The notes under the pieces are model-generated. The model did not search any database. It was not told where the DNA came from and saw only the letters and a program-made list of their open reading frames with translations. The position numbers were made by a program, and so were the translations under genes. From contig NZ_SOFH01000023.1 of assembly GCF_004402495.1 (NCBI RefSeq), positions 372,001-436,000 of the forward strand: a stretch of 64,000 bases of DNA, written 5' to 3'. Below are positions 29,033-37,636 of the stretch, piece by piece (within the stretch, counting starts at the first letter, position 1; each line of letters starts with the position of its first letter). Origin of the DNA: Cryobacterium sp. HLT2-28. Its GTDB lineage: Bacteria > Actinomycetota > Actinomycetes > Actinomycetales > Microbacteriaceae.

Positions 29033-29150
29033 TGGCAACGGCCTCCGCCGGTAGGGCGCCCTCGATGGCGCTACTGCAGAGACTAACCGAACCCGGACCC
29101 GCCCGGGATACACCGGGTGCGGCCGCAACCGAGTCGACAGCGGGCACGAG

Positions 29151-29182
29151 GAAGACCCCCGTCGATCTCGACGGGGGTCTTC
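29151..29182 (-). terminator. Hairpin terminator after proX
   Basis: A perfect 15-base stem (29151-29165 with 29168-29182) with a two-base loop lies 18 bases after the proX stop. It also insulates the mgtA promoter region. Confidence 0.85.
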
Positions 29183-29200
29183 GGGTGGGACGGGCCGACG

Positions 29201-30094
29201 CTACTTGCTGGTCAGCGAGTCGACGTAGTCCTGGTGCTCGGAAATCCACTTCGCGACCACGGGGCCGTAGTCGCTGCCATCGTACTTGACGAACATGGCG
29301 TCCTCGAGCGACTGCAGCTGGTCGAGGTCCATCTTGTAGCCCGCGAGCCAGCCGGCGGCCTTCGGGAAGTCCTTCTTGAAGTCGGACCTGGCGTAGGTGT
29401 GCAGGCTCTCGGTTGCCGCCAGGGCACCCTCAGGGTCTTCGAGCGTCTTGATCGGCAGGGCGCTGTAGGCCCAGTGCGGCTGCCACAGGGTGACGACGAT
29501 GTTCTCGCCGGCCTTGGTTGCCGCGGTCAGCTCGGTGAGCATGGCAGCCGTCGACGAGGTGACGAAGTCCATCTTCTTCAGGTCGTAGGCGGGGATGACC
29601 TTCTCGGTCGTCGCCGCGGTCAGTCCGGCGCCCGGCTCGATGCCCACGATCCGGTTGTCGAACTTGTCGGCGTTCGCGGCCAGGTCGGCGAGGGAGTCGA
29701 TCGGGGCGTCGGCGTTCACCGCGATGGTGAGCTTCGCCTTGTCGTTCCATGCGCCGAGGTCGACGATGTCGTCGCCGTACTCCTTGAGGTAGGAGGCGTG
29801 GGTGTCGGGCAGCCAGACGTCGAGGGTGGCGTCGTAGTCGCCGGTGGAGAGGCCGGAGAACACGGGAGCCACATCCGCTTCCTCAAGCTTGACGTTGTAA
29901 CCCTTCTCGTCGAGGATCGCCTTCCACAGTTCGGAGGCGGCGACGCCCTCATCCCAGCCGTTGAACACGGCGATGGTCATGTCCTTCTTATCCTTGTTGC
30001 CGTGGCCGACACTCGAGTCCGCGGCCGTGCACCCGGTGAGGGCGAGGAGCCCGACGGCGCCGATGGCGATCATGGTTTTCGAACGGTTCTTCAT
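29201..30094 (-). CDS. proX: Glycine betaine/proline ABC transporter substrate-binding lipoprotein
   Basis: This 297-residue protein has a lipoprotein signal (lipobox LTGC, Cys22) and an OpuAC-type substrate-binding fold: TIAVFNGWDEGVAASELW, VWLPDTHASYLKEYG, GIEPGAGLTAATTEKVI and TLWQPHWAYSAL, with the Trp/Tyr residues that form the aromatic cage for quaternary amines. It delivers betaine-type osmolytes to ProW/ProV. It follows proW by 103 bases, the last gene of the operon. Confidence 0.92.
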   Translation of the reverse strand: MKNRSKTMIAIGAVGLLALTGCTAADSSVGHGNKDKKDMTIAVFNGWDEGVAASELWKAILDEKGYNVKLEEADVAPVFSGLSTGDYDATLDVWLPDTHASYLKEYGDDIVDLGAWNDKAKLTIAVNADAPIDSLADLAANADKFDNRIVGIEPGAGLTAATTEKVIPAYDLKKMDFVTSSTAAMLTELTAATKAGENIVVTLWQPHWAYSALPIKTLEDPEGALAATESLHTYARSDFKKDFPKAAGWLAGYKMDLDQLQSLEDAMFVKYDGSDYGPVVAKWISEHQDYVDSLTSK

Positions 30095-30197
30095 GTGGTT
30101 TCCTTACCTTGTCGCCGCTTGGGGCGACCGAGTTCATGCTGGACGTGCACGGCATGGCCGCGCTGAACGGATGCGACAGCATCCGGGAAAAGCTGGG

Positions 30198-31127
30198 TCA
30201 GACCGCGACCGGCTCGTGTGTGCGGGCAGGTACATCGTCGGCGGCGGCGACGACCGCCCGAGGGCGACGCCGGAGGGAGCCGAAGAACCGGCCGAGCGGC
30301 GTGCCGCCCGTGCCGAGCGCGGCCGTCAACCGGTCGAGGTAGATCGCGAGGATCACCACGGCCAGGCCCGCTTCGAAGCCGAGCGCGACGTCGATCCGGT
30401 TCAGGCTGGCGACGACCTCGGCGCCGAGACCGCCGGCACCGACCATTCCGGAGATGACGACCATCGACAGGGACAGCATGATGACCTGGTTGATGCCGGC
30501 CATGATCGTCGGCATGGCCAGGGGAAGCTGGATCTGCCGCAGGATGCGCCACGGCGATGCACCGAAGGCCTGGCCGGCCTCGACGACCTCGTGGTCGACG
30601 CCGCGGATACCGAGCTCGGTGAGCCGAACTCCGGGTGCCATCGCGAAGATGATGGTCGCGACGATGCCGGGGACGACGCCGACCCGGAACAGGATGAGCG
30701 CGGGAATCAGATAGACGAAGGCCGGCATGGTCTGCATGAAGTCGAGGATCGGCTTGATGATGCGCGAGGCGACCTTCGACTTCGCCGCCAGGATTCCCAG
30801 CGGCACGCTGAAGACGATGGCAAGGAGGCTCGCAACGAGCACCAGCGCCAGGGTGTCCATGGCGTTCTCCCACTGGTCGACGCCGAGGATGACGACCAGG
30901 CCGGCCACCGTGCCGAGGGTGAACTTCCAGCCTCTGGTGAAGTAGGCCAGCGCCGCGGCGACAACGATGATCACCCAGAACGGCGGGGAGACCAGGAGCA
31001 CGTCGACAAGTTCGAACGCACCCTTGAACACGGCACGGATGAAGTCGAAGAGGAACCCGAACGTTTCGGTGATGTAGTCGATGAAACCCTCGACGATGGT
31101 GCCCAGGGGAAGTCGGAAGTCGTTCAC
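30198..31127 (-). CDS. proW: Glycine betaine ABC transporter permease
   Basis: This 309-residue permease has about six membrane helices and the EAA-type loop (EVVEAGQAFGASPWRILRQI) that contacts the ATPase. It starts with GTG and overlaps the proV stop as GTGA. QTMPAFVYLIPALILF is typical of OpuAB/ProW. A basic and Pro/Ala-rich tail follows the last helix. Confidence 0.94.
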   Translation of the reverse strand: MNDFRLPLGTIVEGFIDYITETFGFLFDFIRAVFKGAFELVDVLLVSPPFWVIIVVAAALAYFTRGWKFTLGTVAGLVVILGVDQWENAMDTLALVLVASLLAIVFSVPLGILAAKSKVASRIIKPILDFMQTMPAFVYLIPALILFRVGVVPGIVATIIFAMAPGVRLTELGIRGVDHEVVEAGQAFGASPWRILRQIQLPLAMPTIMAGINQVIMLSLSMVVISGMVGAGGLGAEVVASLNRIDVALGFEAGLAVVILAIYLDRLTAALGTGGTPLGRFFGSLRRRPRAVVAAADDVPARTHEPVAV

Positions 31128-32410
31128 AGTTCGGCTCCTTCCAGAGCGGTTTCGCGCAGCGTTTCGGTGATCACCTTGGTGGAGATGGTGGCCGGAGGCT
31201 CGATCACGGGCAGCTCACCCGTGGTGGTGCTGACGTTGCCGAGGGCGGCCAGCAGGGTCACCCGGGGGATCACGCCGAGGAGCCGGTTCTTCGCATCGAC
31301 CACAGCGATCGCCAGGTCGCTGCCGACCGAGGGTTCGACCAGGTCGACCAGGGGGGTGTCCGGGGTGACCGAGGTGGCGTCACCGCGGATGATGGAGCGC
31401 AGGTCGGTCTCGCCGGCCTTGACCTGGCGCAGAACATCGCGGTCACGAACGACCCCGGCGAAGCTGCGGTCCCGGTTGAGCACGAACGTCGCGGAGGTCT
31501 GCAGGTCCCGCATGGTGCGGAGAGCTGCGCGGGGGCCGGCCGTGATCGTCACGACACTGCGGACCGGCTCCATGACACTCGCCGCGGTGAGCACCCGGGC
31601 GCGGTCGACGTCCTGCACGAACTGGGCGACGTAGTCGTTTGCGGGGTCGGTCAGGATTTCCTCGGGTGTGCCGATCTGCACGATGCGCCCGTCGCGCATC
31701 ACCGCGATCCGGTCGCCGAGGAACATCGCCTCATTGAGGTCGTGGGTGATGAAGATGATGGTCTTGCCGAGCTCGGCCTGCAGTTCGATCAGCTGTTCCT
31801 GCATTTCGCGGCGGATCAGCGGGTCGAGTGCGGAGAACGCCTCGTCCATCAGGAGCACGTCGGTGTCGGCGGCGAGCGCACGGCCGAGGCCGACGCGCTG
31901 CTGCATGCCACCGGAGAGTTCGGAGGGCAGGCTGTCGGCCCAGCCGTCGAGGCCGACCAGACGGATGATGGTGCTCGCGCGCTCCAGGCGCTCGGCCCGG
32001 GCGACGCCCTGCACCTCGAGGCCGTAGGCGACGTTGTCGATCACGGTGCGGTGCGGCAGCAGCGCGAAGTGCTGGAACACCATGGAGACGTTGTTGCGGC
32101 GCACATCACGCAGCTGCTTGGCCGGGATCCCGGTGATGGACTGCCCGGCGACCGTCACGGTGCCGGAGGTCGCGTCGAGCAGCCCGTTGAGCATGCGGAT
32201 GAGGGTGGATTTGCCCGAACCGGACAGTCCCATCACGACGAAGATCTCTCCGCGTCGCACCTCGAAGGAGGCGTCGATGACGGCGGCGGTGCCCAGGGAG
32301 GCCACCTCGTCGCGGGTGGCCCCGCCGGTCAGTTTCTTGACCATTTCGTGCGGGCGGCGCCCGAACGCTTTGTACAGTCGATCGGCCTTGACGGCAATAG
32401 TTTCGGTCAC
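31124..32410 (-). CDS. proV: Glycine betaine ABC transporter ATPase with CBS domains
   Basis: This protein is 428 residues from the GTG at 32410, chosen because GGAGAA lies just upstream and TETIAVKADRLYKAFGRRP is the normal ProV beginning. Walker A is GLSGSGKST, the signature is ELSGGMQQRVGLGRALA and Walker B is DVLLMDEAFSALDPLIR. Two CBS domains at the C-terminus (about 290-410, e.g. GVVRDRDVLRQV and LLGVIPRVTLLAAL) probably sense ionic strength. It is first in the proV-proW-proX operon. Confidence 0.94.
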   Translation of the reverse strand: MTETIAVKADRLYKAFGRRPHEMVKKLTGGATRDEVASLGTAAVIDASFEVRRGEIFVVMGLSGSGKSTLIRMLNGLLDATSGTVTVAGQSITGIPAKQLRDVRRNNVSMVFQHFALLPHRTVIDNVAYGLEVQGVARAERLERASTIIRLVGLDGWADSLPSELSGGMQQRVGLGRALAADTDVLLMDEAFSALDPLIRREMQEQLIELQAELGKTIIFITHDLNEAMFLGDRIAVMRDGRIVQIGTPEEILTDPANDYVAQFVQDVDRARVLTAASVMEPVRSVVTITAGPRAALRTMRDLQTSATFVLNRDRSFAGVVRDRDVLRQVKAGETDLRSIIRGDATSVTPDTPLVDLVEPSVGSDLAIAVVDAKNRLLGVIPRVTLLAALGNVSTTTGELPVIEPPATISTKVITETLRETALEGAEL

Positions 32411-32609
32411 GGATTCTCCGATGCACGACGGCGTGGCCGTTCTCACGGTCGACGATCGGGTGCACGCTTTGTCGAACGGGTGGGCCGTGACCGGCCCGGC
32501 ACCATTCCGGCGGGGGCTGGGGCGACCATGGGGCCGACTCCATCAGAGCCTCACCGTACGCCCACGGCCGACAAGGCTGGCGGCTTCGTGTTCGCGTTCT
32601 GGTGAAGGG

Positions 32610-32638
32610 TCGTTAGACCAAGGATCACTCTAACACAA
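32610..32638 (-). promoter_or_regulatory. Weak candidate promoter for proV-proW-proX
   Basis: TTGTGT (32638-32633), a 17-base spacer and TAACGA (32615-32610) read on the minus strand, about 200 bases before the proV start. The match is modest. The remaining 200 bases show no riboswitch-like feature. Confidence 0.3.
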
Positions 32639-32639
32639 T

Positions 32640-32654
32640 CCCCCTTTTCGGGGG
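32640..32654 (-). terminator. Short hairpin downstream of dctA
   Basis: CCCCC and GGGGG around TTTTC form a compact hairpin about 36 bases after the dctA stop. There is no U-run. Confidence 0.5.
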
Positions 32655-32689
32655 TGGTCGGCCCCTTTTCGCGGACGCCCTGCTCCCGG

Positions 32690-34081
32690 TCAGCGGGCCG
32701 CGGTCGAGGCTCCGGCGAGCTCCGGCGTTTCTGCCTCGTCGGGGCGTTCGACCGGGGAGACCGGGGCGCCGTGGTGCGCGATCATGGTCGTCTCGTCGAA
32801 CGGGTCCTGGCGGTCGAGCACCCGGTCGACCTGGGCGCGGTCGATCTCCCTGGTCCACGATCCGATCAGCACGGTGGCCACCGCGTTTCCGGTGAAGTTG
32901 GTCAGCGCGCGGGCCTCGGACATGAACCGGTCGATGCCCACGATGAAGCCGACCCCGTCGAGCAGCTGCGGGGCGTGGGCCTGCAGTCCCGCGGCGAGGG
33001 TGGCCAGACCCGCGCCGGAGACGCCGGCCGCCCCTTTGGACGCGATGATCATGAAGACGAGCAGCCCGATCTGCTCCCCCAGTTGCAGCGGCTGGTCCAT
33101 CGCGGTGGCGATGAACAGCGACGCCATGGTCAGGTAGATGGCCGTGCCGTCGAGGTTGAAGGAGTAGCCGGTGGGGACGGTGACGCCGACGACGGGCTTG
33201 GACACCCCCAGGTGCTCCATCTTGGCGATCAGTCGGGGCAGGGCTGCCTCGGAGGAGGAGGTGGAGAAGATGAGCAGGTACTCCCGGCCGAGGTAGCGCA
33301 TCAGCTTGAAGATGTTGACGCCCGTGACGATCTTGAGCAGCCCGCCGAGGATGACCACGATGAACAGGGCGCAGGTCAGGTAGAACGCGCCCATCAGGGT
33401 GAAGAGGCTGATCACAGCCTGGATGCCGGTGGAGCCGACGACCGCCGCGATCGCGCCGAAGGCGCCGATCGGCGCGAGCCACATCACCATGATCAGGATG
33501 CGGAAGACCAGCGCCTGCACGTGGGCGATGCCCTCGAGGATCGGCTTGCCGGCCTTGCCCATCTTCTGCAGAGCGAAACCGGCGATCAGGGCCACGAGGA
33601 GGGTCTGCAGGATGTTGCCGGCGGTGAGCGCGGAGAACAGCGTCGTCGGGATGATCCCGAGCAGGAAGCCCTGCGAGTCGGCGGCCACCGGCGCCACATA
33701 GTCGGCCGGTTTGAGGTTGAGGCCGGCGCCGGGCTGGATCAGGTTGCCGACCACCAGGCCGATGGCCAGGGCGAAGGTGGACATGACGAGGAAGTAGCCG
33801 AGCGCCAGCCCGCCGATCTTGCCGACCGTGGCGGCCTTGGCGATCGACCCGATGCCGAGGATGATCGTGCAGAAGATGATCGGCGAGATCATCATCTTGA
33901 TCAGGGCGATGAAGACATCGCCGAGCGGCTTGAGGGACACGGCGAAGCCGTCCGGGCCGCCGAAGACCAGCCCGACGATGACGCCGAGGACGACGGCGAT
34001 GATGACCGCCAGGTAGAGGTAGTGGGACTTGTCGATCCGTTTCGCCGGCTTGCCGGCGCGAGATACTCGCGGTGATGCCAT
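32690..34081 (-). CDS. dctA: C4-dicarboxylate:cation symporter (DAACS family)
   Basis: This 463-residue carrier has the glutamate/C4-dicarboxylate symporter fold: about eight helices, the serine-rich hairpin loop IFSTSSSEAALPRL and the NLDGTAIYLTMASLFIA transport motif. It takes up succinate, fumarate and malate. AAAGGAG precedes the ATG. A divergent sensor kinase/response regulator pair sits 148 bases away and is its likely regulator. A Pro/Glu/Thr-rich tail follows the core. Confidence 0.95.
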   Translation of the reverse strand: MASPRVSRAGKPAKRIDKSHYLYLAVIIAVVLGVIVGLVFGGPDGFAVSLKPLGDVFIALIKMMISPIIFCTIILGIGSIAKAATVGKIGGLALGYFLVMSTFALAIGLVVGNLIQPGAGLNLKPADYVAPVAADSQGFLLGIIPTTLFSALTAGNILQTLLVALIAGFALQKMGKAGKPILEGIAHVQALVFRILIMVMWLAPIGAFGAIAAVVGSTGIQAVISLFTLMGAFYLTCALFIVVILGGLLKIVTGVNIFKLMRYLGREYLLIFSTSSSEAALPRLIAKMEHLGVSKPVVGVTVPTGYSFNLDGTAIYLTMASLFIATAMDQPLQLGEQIGLLVFMIIASKGAAGVSGAGLATLAAGLQAHAPQLLDGVGFIVGIDRFMSEARALTNFTGNAVATVLIGSWTREIDRAQVDRVLDRQDPFDETTMIAHHGAPVSPVERPDEAETPELAGASTAAR

Positions 34082-34229
34082 GAAAGACTCCTTTGTCTAG
34101 TGTCTAGGCTTGATGTGGACGCGTGGCGCCGACGACAATCCGTGGTGCGTTTCAGACTGGTCGACGAGGCGGCGTCCGTCACCGTTGCGGTCATACTGTT
34201 CACGATGCGAGAGCCGGGAGGCGGATGCG

Positions 34230-35894
34230 ATGGGTCCCGGTTGGAGCATCGCCCGGCGCCTGTTCGTGGCGCACGCCCTGTTCATCGTGGTGGCGGCCTT
34301 GTTCGTCGGGGCCTGGTCGTTCGTCGACGCCCGAGACCGCGGCTATGCGGAGACTGAGCAGCGGATGTTGTCCGTCGCCACCGCCATCGCCGAGAACCCG
34401 CTCGTGCTCGAGGCCAGCCGTTCCGCCGACCCCAGCGGCCTCCTGCAGCCGTACGCCCTTCGGGTCACCCGCGACGGCGGCCTCGACTTCATCACGATCA
34501 TGGCGCCGGACCGCACCAGGTGGACGCACCCCACGGCATCCGAGATCGGCCGGCCCTACATCGGCACGATCGGCACAGCGCTGGCGGGCACCGCATTCAC
34601 CGAGGTGACGACCGGCACGCTCGGGCCGTCGGTTCGCGCCGTCGTGCCGGTCGTCGACGACCAGGGCGTCGTGCGCGCCCTGGTGGCAGCCGGCGTCAAG
34701 ACGAGCAACCTGTCGATCGCCCTCAGCGCCAGGCTTCCGGCCGTGCTCGGCCTGGCCCTGGCCCTGCTGTCGGCCGGGTCGGTGGCCACCTGGCTGCTCG
34801 GGCGCTACCTGCGCCGGGTCACCCTGGGCTGGGGTCCTGAGCAGCTCGCGCAGCTCTTCGTGTACTACGACTCGGTGCTGCATTCCGTGCGCGAAGGCCT
34901 GGTCCTGGTCGACCTCACCGGCGAGCTCGTGCTCTACAACGACCAGGCCGCCCGGTTGCTCGGCATCCCGGCCCGGCCGCCGGGGCAGGCGATCTCCCCC
35001 GGCAGCCCGACCCTCGCCCAGCTCGAGCTTCCGGCCGGCCTCGGCGAACTCCTCGGGAGCGGCCGGAGCGCCGTCGACGAGATCCACCTGACCGACACCC
35101 GAGTGCTCGTGGTCAGCCAGCAGCCGGCGCTTTCACCCTCGGCGGGCATCCGCCATCGCTCCACTCCAATGGGGTGGGTCGCGACGATCCGCGACCACAC
35201 CGAACTGCAGTCGCTGGGCACCGAACTGGCCTCGATGCGCACCCTGTCGGACGCCCTCCGCGCGCAGACCCACGAGCACGCCAACCGGCTGCACACCATC
35301 GTGTCCCTGATGGAACTGGGCCGCGTGCCGGAAGCGCTCGACTTCGCCACGAAGGACCTCGAGGTGAGCCAGCGGCTCACCGACGAGATGATCGACTCTG
35401 TTGACGAACCCGTGCTCAGCGCACTGCTGATGGGGAAGTTCGCCCAGGCGGCCGAGCTGGGCGTCAGGCTCACCGTGGACGCCTCGGGCACCCTCGCCGA
35501 CTCCGGCCTCTCCGCCCAGGACCTGGTGACGGTCGTCGGCAACCTGATCGACAACGCCCTCGACGCCGCGGCGGGGGGCGAATCGCCGCGCGAGGTCCAC
35601 CTGGCGGTCAGCAGCGCCGGCGGCGACGTCGTCCTCGAGGTATCGGACAGCGGACCGGGAGTGGATCCCGATGCCGTCGCGGATATCCTCCGCCACGGCT
35701 ACAGCACGAAGGAACCGGGCCTGCACGGGCGCGGCCTGGGCCTGGCCCTGGTACGCCAGGCCGTCAATCGCCTCGGCGGAACCCTCACCATCGAACGGCG
35801 CGGCGGCGCGGTGTTCACCGTCACACTCCCCGGTGCGGCAACCCCGGCCGACCGGCCGGCCACCCTCGCGACGCAGGCGACCTCTCGTGCCTGA
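34230..35894 (+). CDS. Sensor histidine kinase, CitA/DcuS/DctS type
   Basis: This protein is 554 residues from the ATG at 34230 (GGGAGGCGGATG upstream). A membrane helix at about 12-32 is followed by a periplasmic PAS-like sensor region (about 35-170), a second helix (about 172-192), a cytoplasmic PAS domain (about 205-310), a SpoOB-type dimerisation helix with HEHANRLHTI (about residue 346) and an ATPase domain (VVGNLIDNALDAA, DSGPGVDPD, GRGLGLALVRQ). It senses a di- or tricarboxylate and phosphorylates the next gene's product. It is divergent from dctA. Confidence 0.92.
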   Translation: MGPGWSIARRLFVAHALFIVVAALFVGAWSFVDARDRGYAETEQRMLSVATAIAENPLVLEASRSADPSGLLQPYALRVTRDGGLDFITIMAPDRTRWTHPTASEIGRPYIGTIGTALAGTAFTEVTTGTLGPSVRAVVPVVDDQGVVRALVAAGVKTSNLSIALSARLPAVLGLALALLSAGSVATWLLGRYLRRVTLGWGPEQLAQLFVYYDSVLHSVREGLVLVDLTGELVLYNDQAARLLGIPARPPGQAISPGSPTLAQLELPAGLGELLGSGRSAVDEIHLTDTRVLVVSQQPALSPSAGIRHRSTPMGWVATIRDHTELQSLGTELASMRTLSDALRAQTHEHANRLHTIVSLMELGRVPEALDFATKDLEVSQRLTDEMIDSVDEPVLSALLMGKFAQAAELGVRLTVDASGTLADSGLSAQDLVTVVGNLIDNALDAAAGGESPREVHLAVSSAGGDVVLEVSDSGPGVDPDAVADILRHGYSTKEPGLHGRGLGLALVRQAVNRLGGTLTIERRGGAVFTVTLPGAATPADRPATLATQATSRA

Positions 35895-36588
35895 CACCGA
35901 CATCCGGGTGCTCGTGGTCGAGGACGAGGCCATCGCCGCCGAGGCGCACACCGCCTACCTGGGCCGGCTGACCGGGTTCGTGCACGCCGGGACCGCCACC
36001 GACGGCCACACCGCCCTGCGCCTCCTGTCGGCCGCGGCCTCCCTCGGCCAGCCGATCGACCTTGTCCTGATGGATATGACCCTGCCCGACCTGCACGGCC
36101 TGGACGTGAGCCGGCGGATGCGTTCGGCCGGGCTGGTGACCGACATCATCGCGATCACGGCCGTGCGCGACCTGCAGGTCGTGCGCGGCGCCGTCGCCGC
36201 GGGCATCGTGCAGTACCTGATCAAGCCGTTCACCTATGCCACCTTCGCGCAGAAGCTGGCGCAGTACCGCGATTTCCGGCTCCAGCTCGGCACCCCGTCC
36301 GCGCTCACCTCGCAGACCGACGTCGACCAGGCCTTCGCGAGCCTCCGCACGCCCAGCGAACTGCCCCGGCCCAAGGGATTGGCCGAGGGCACCCTGGCCG
36401 CCGTGGTCGACTTCGTGAAGACGCGCAGCCGGCCGATCTCGTCCAGCGAGGTCATGGACGAACTCGGGATGTCCCGGGTGACGGCCAGGCGCTACCTCGA
36501 GTACCTGGCCGAGTCTGGTTCCGTGTTGCGCAGCCCGCGGTACGGCACTCCCGGTCGGCCCGAGAACGAGTACTCCTGGCGGCGGTAG
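35887..36588 (+). CDS. Response regulator, CitB/DctR type
   Basis: This protein is 233 residues from the GTG at 35887, overlapping the kinase stop by eight bases. The receiver domain has VLVVEDEAIAAEAH, phospho-Asp in DLVLMDMTLPD (about residue 62) and QYLIKPFTY with the conserved Lys. The C-terminal HTH (SSSEVMDELGMSRVTARRYL) is the CitB-family winged helix. It probably activates dctA. Confidence 0.93.
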   Translation: MPDTDIRVLVVEDEAIAAEAHTAYLGRLTGFVHAGTATDGHTALRLLSAAASLGQPIDLVLMDMTLPDLHGLDVSRRMRSAGLVTDIIAITAVRDLQVVRGAVAAGIVQYLIKPFTYATFAQKLAQYRDFRLQLGTPSALTSQTDVDQAFASLRTPSELPRPKGLAEGTLAAVVDFVKTRSRPISSSEVMDELGMSRVTARRYLEYLAESGSVLRSPRYGTPGRPENEYSWRR

Positions 36589-36629
36589 CCCGGCCCGTGA
36601 TCTGGCGCATGGCGTTCGGCCGGGACTGC

Positions 36630-37142
36630 TCAGCATCCCGCGCGCTCCGCCATGCCTCGCACATAGGCGGCCTGGCCGACGTGCTGCAGATCGTCGGCGA
36701 TCACGCTCACCAGCCGCACGCCCAGGGTGACCGGCGGGGTCCACCGGGTGTCCACGATCCGGGCGAAGTCGGCCTCGGCCAGCGTGCCGAGATAGGCGAG
36801 CGTCCGGGCGTGCACGGCGTCATGGTAGCCGGCCAGGAGTGCGGAGCCCGGGCGAACCGCGGCCACCTCGTCGGGGCTCTGGCCGTACCCCGTGGCCGCC
36901 GGGTCGAAGGGCAGGGCGAATCGTTCCGCCCAACCCTCGCCGGTCCACACCTGCTCGCCGCCCCTCAGGTCGGCGAGGTGGTCGTCCTGCACCCGGGTGA
37001 GGTGCCAGATCAGCCAGGCGACGGTGTTCGCATCCGGGTCGGGCCGGAAGGTGAGGAACTCGCTGCCGGCATCGCGCAGCACCGAATGCACGGCAGCGTT
37101 CACCCGCCCGAAGGCGTCCGTCACCAGCTCGATCGACAGCAT
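36630..37142 (-). CDS. DinB/DUF664-family protein
   Basis: This protein is 170 residues from the ATG at 37142 (MLSIELVTDAFGRVNAAV); an in-frame extension from 37310 would run through the divergent promoter and was rejected. It is a four-helix-bundle DinB superfamily member with likely metal His residues in WLIWHLTRVQDDHLADL and DDLQHVGQAAYVRG. Relatives include mycothiol- and bacillithiol-dependent enzymes; the activity here is unknown. Confidence 0.85.
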   Translation of the reverse strand: MLSIELVTDAFGRVNAAVHSVLRDAGSEFLTFRPDPDANTVAWLIWHLTRVQDDHLADLRGGEQVWTGEGWAERFALPFDPAATGYGQSPDEVAAVRPGSALLAGYHDAVHARTLAYLGTLAEADFARIVDTRWTPPVTLGVRLVSVIADDLQHVGQAAYVRGMAERAGC

Positions 37143-37294
37143 CCGCGCTCCTTCGACTCGTAGGGCACAGGCTAGTCCCGCCGCTCCCGCGCGCACTCGG
37201 AAAAAATAGGGTATTTCAAATGATATTCTCAGCTTGTGCGGCGTTTGAAGACCCAGTGTCTCGCTGCCGGAACAGGTTCTTGGGGGCTGTCTGA
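37143..37294. promoter_or_regulatory. AT-rich divergent intergenic region before the speD-like gene
   Basis: This 152-base gap separates the DinB gene from the speD-like gene. An AT-rich core at about 37199-37230 contains TATTCT (37224-37229), a possible -10 for the plus-strand pair, with no convincing -35. It is the most AT-rich spot in this part of the window. Confidence 0.4.
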
Positions 37295-37636
37295 ATGATT
37301 GATCTCGCACCGTCGATCTACCGTCAACGACTGGTGATCGAGGCGTACCCGCCGGAAGCGATCAGCGCCGAACAGATCACCCGGTATCTTGCCGGACTCG
37401 CTCCCGTCCTGGACATGACCGCCCTGATCGAACCGGTGACGCACCGCAGCGACGCGTTCGGCTGGGCTGGCTGGACGCACTGGGAAACCTCGGGGGCGCA
37501 CTTCTACGCCTGGGAGCAGCCCGTTCTCTTCTACAGCGTGGACATCTACACCTGCAAGGCCTTCGATCCGCTCACTGCGGTCGAATACACGAAGGACTTC
37601 TTCGGCAGCGACGACGCCGTCTACAAGGAGTTTTGA
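37295..37636 (+). CDS. S-adenosylmethionine decarboxylase (SpeD)-like protein
   Basis: This 113-residue protein has the fold signature of prokaryotic pyruvoyl-dependent AdoMet decarboxylases: RLVIEAY (strand 1), then WETSGAHFYAWEQP and YSVDIYTCKAFDPLTAVEY. Against T. maritima SpeD, Ser66 aligns with the self-cleaving Ser63 and Cys87 with Cys83. The residue before the Ser is Thr instead of Glu, and the position of His68 is Tyr71, with a His at 69. SpeD homologues with changed sites have become ornithine or arginine decarboxylases, so the substrate is open. There is no spermidine synthase nearby. It overlaps the next gene by one base (TGATG), so the two are co-translated. Confidence 0.75.
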   Translation: MIDLAPSIYRQRLVIEAYPPEAISAEQITRYLAGLAPVLDMTALIEPVTHRSDAFGWAGWTHWETSGAHFYAWEQPVLFYSVDIYTCKAFDPLTAVEYTKDFFGSDDAVYKEF

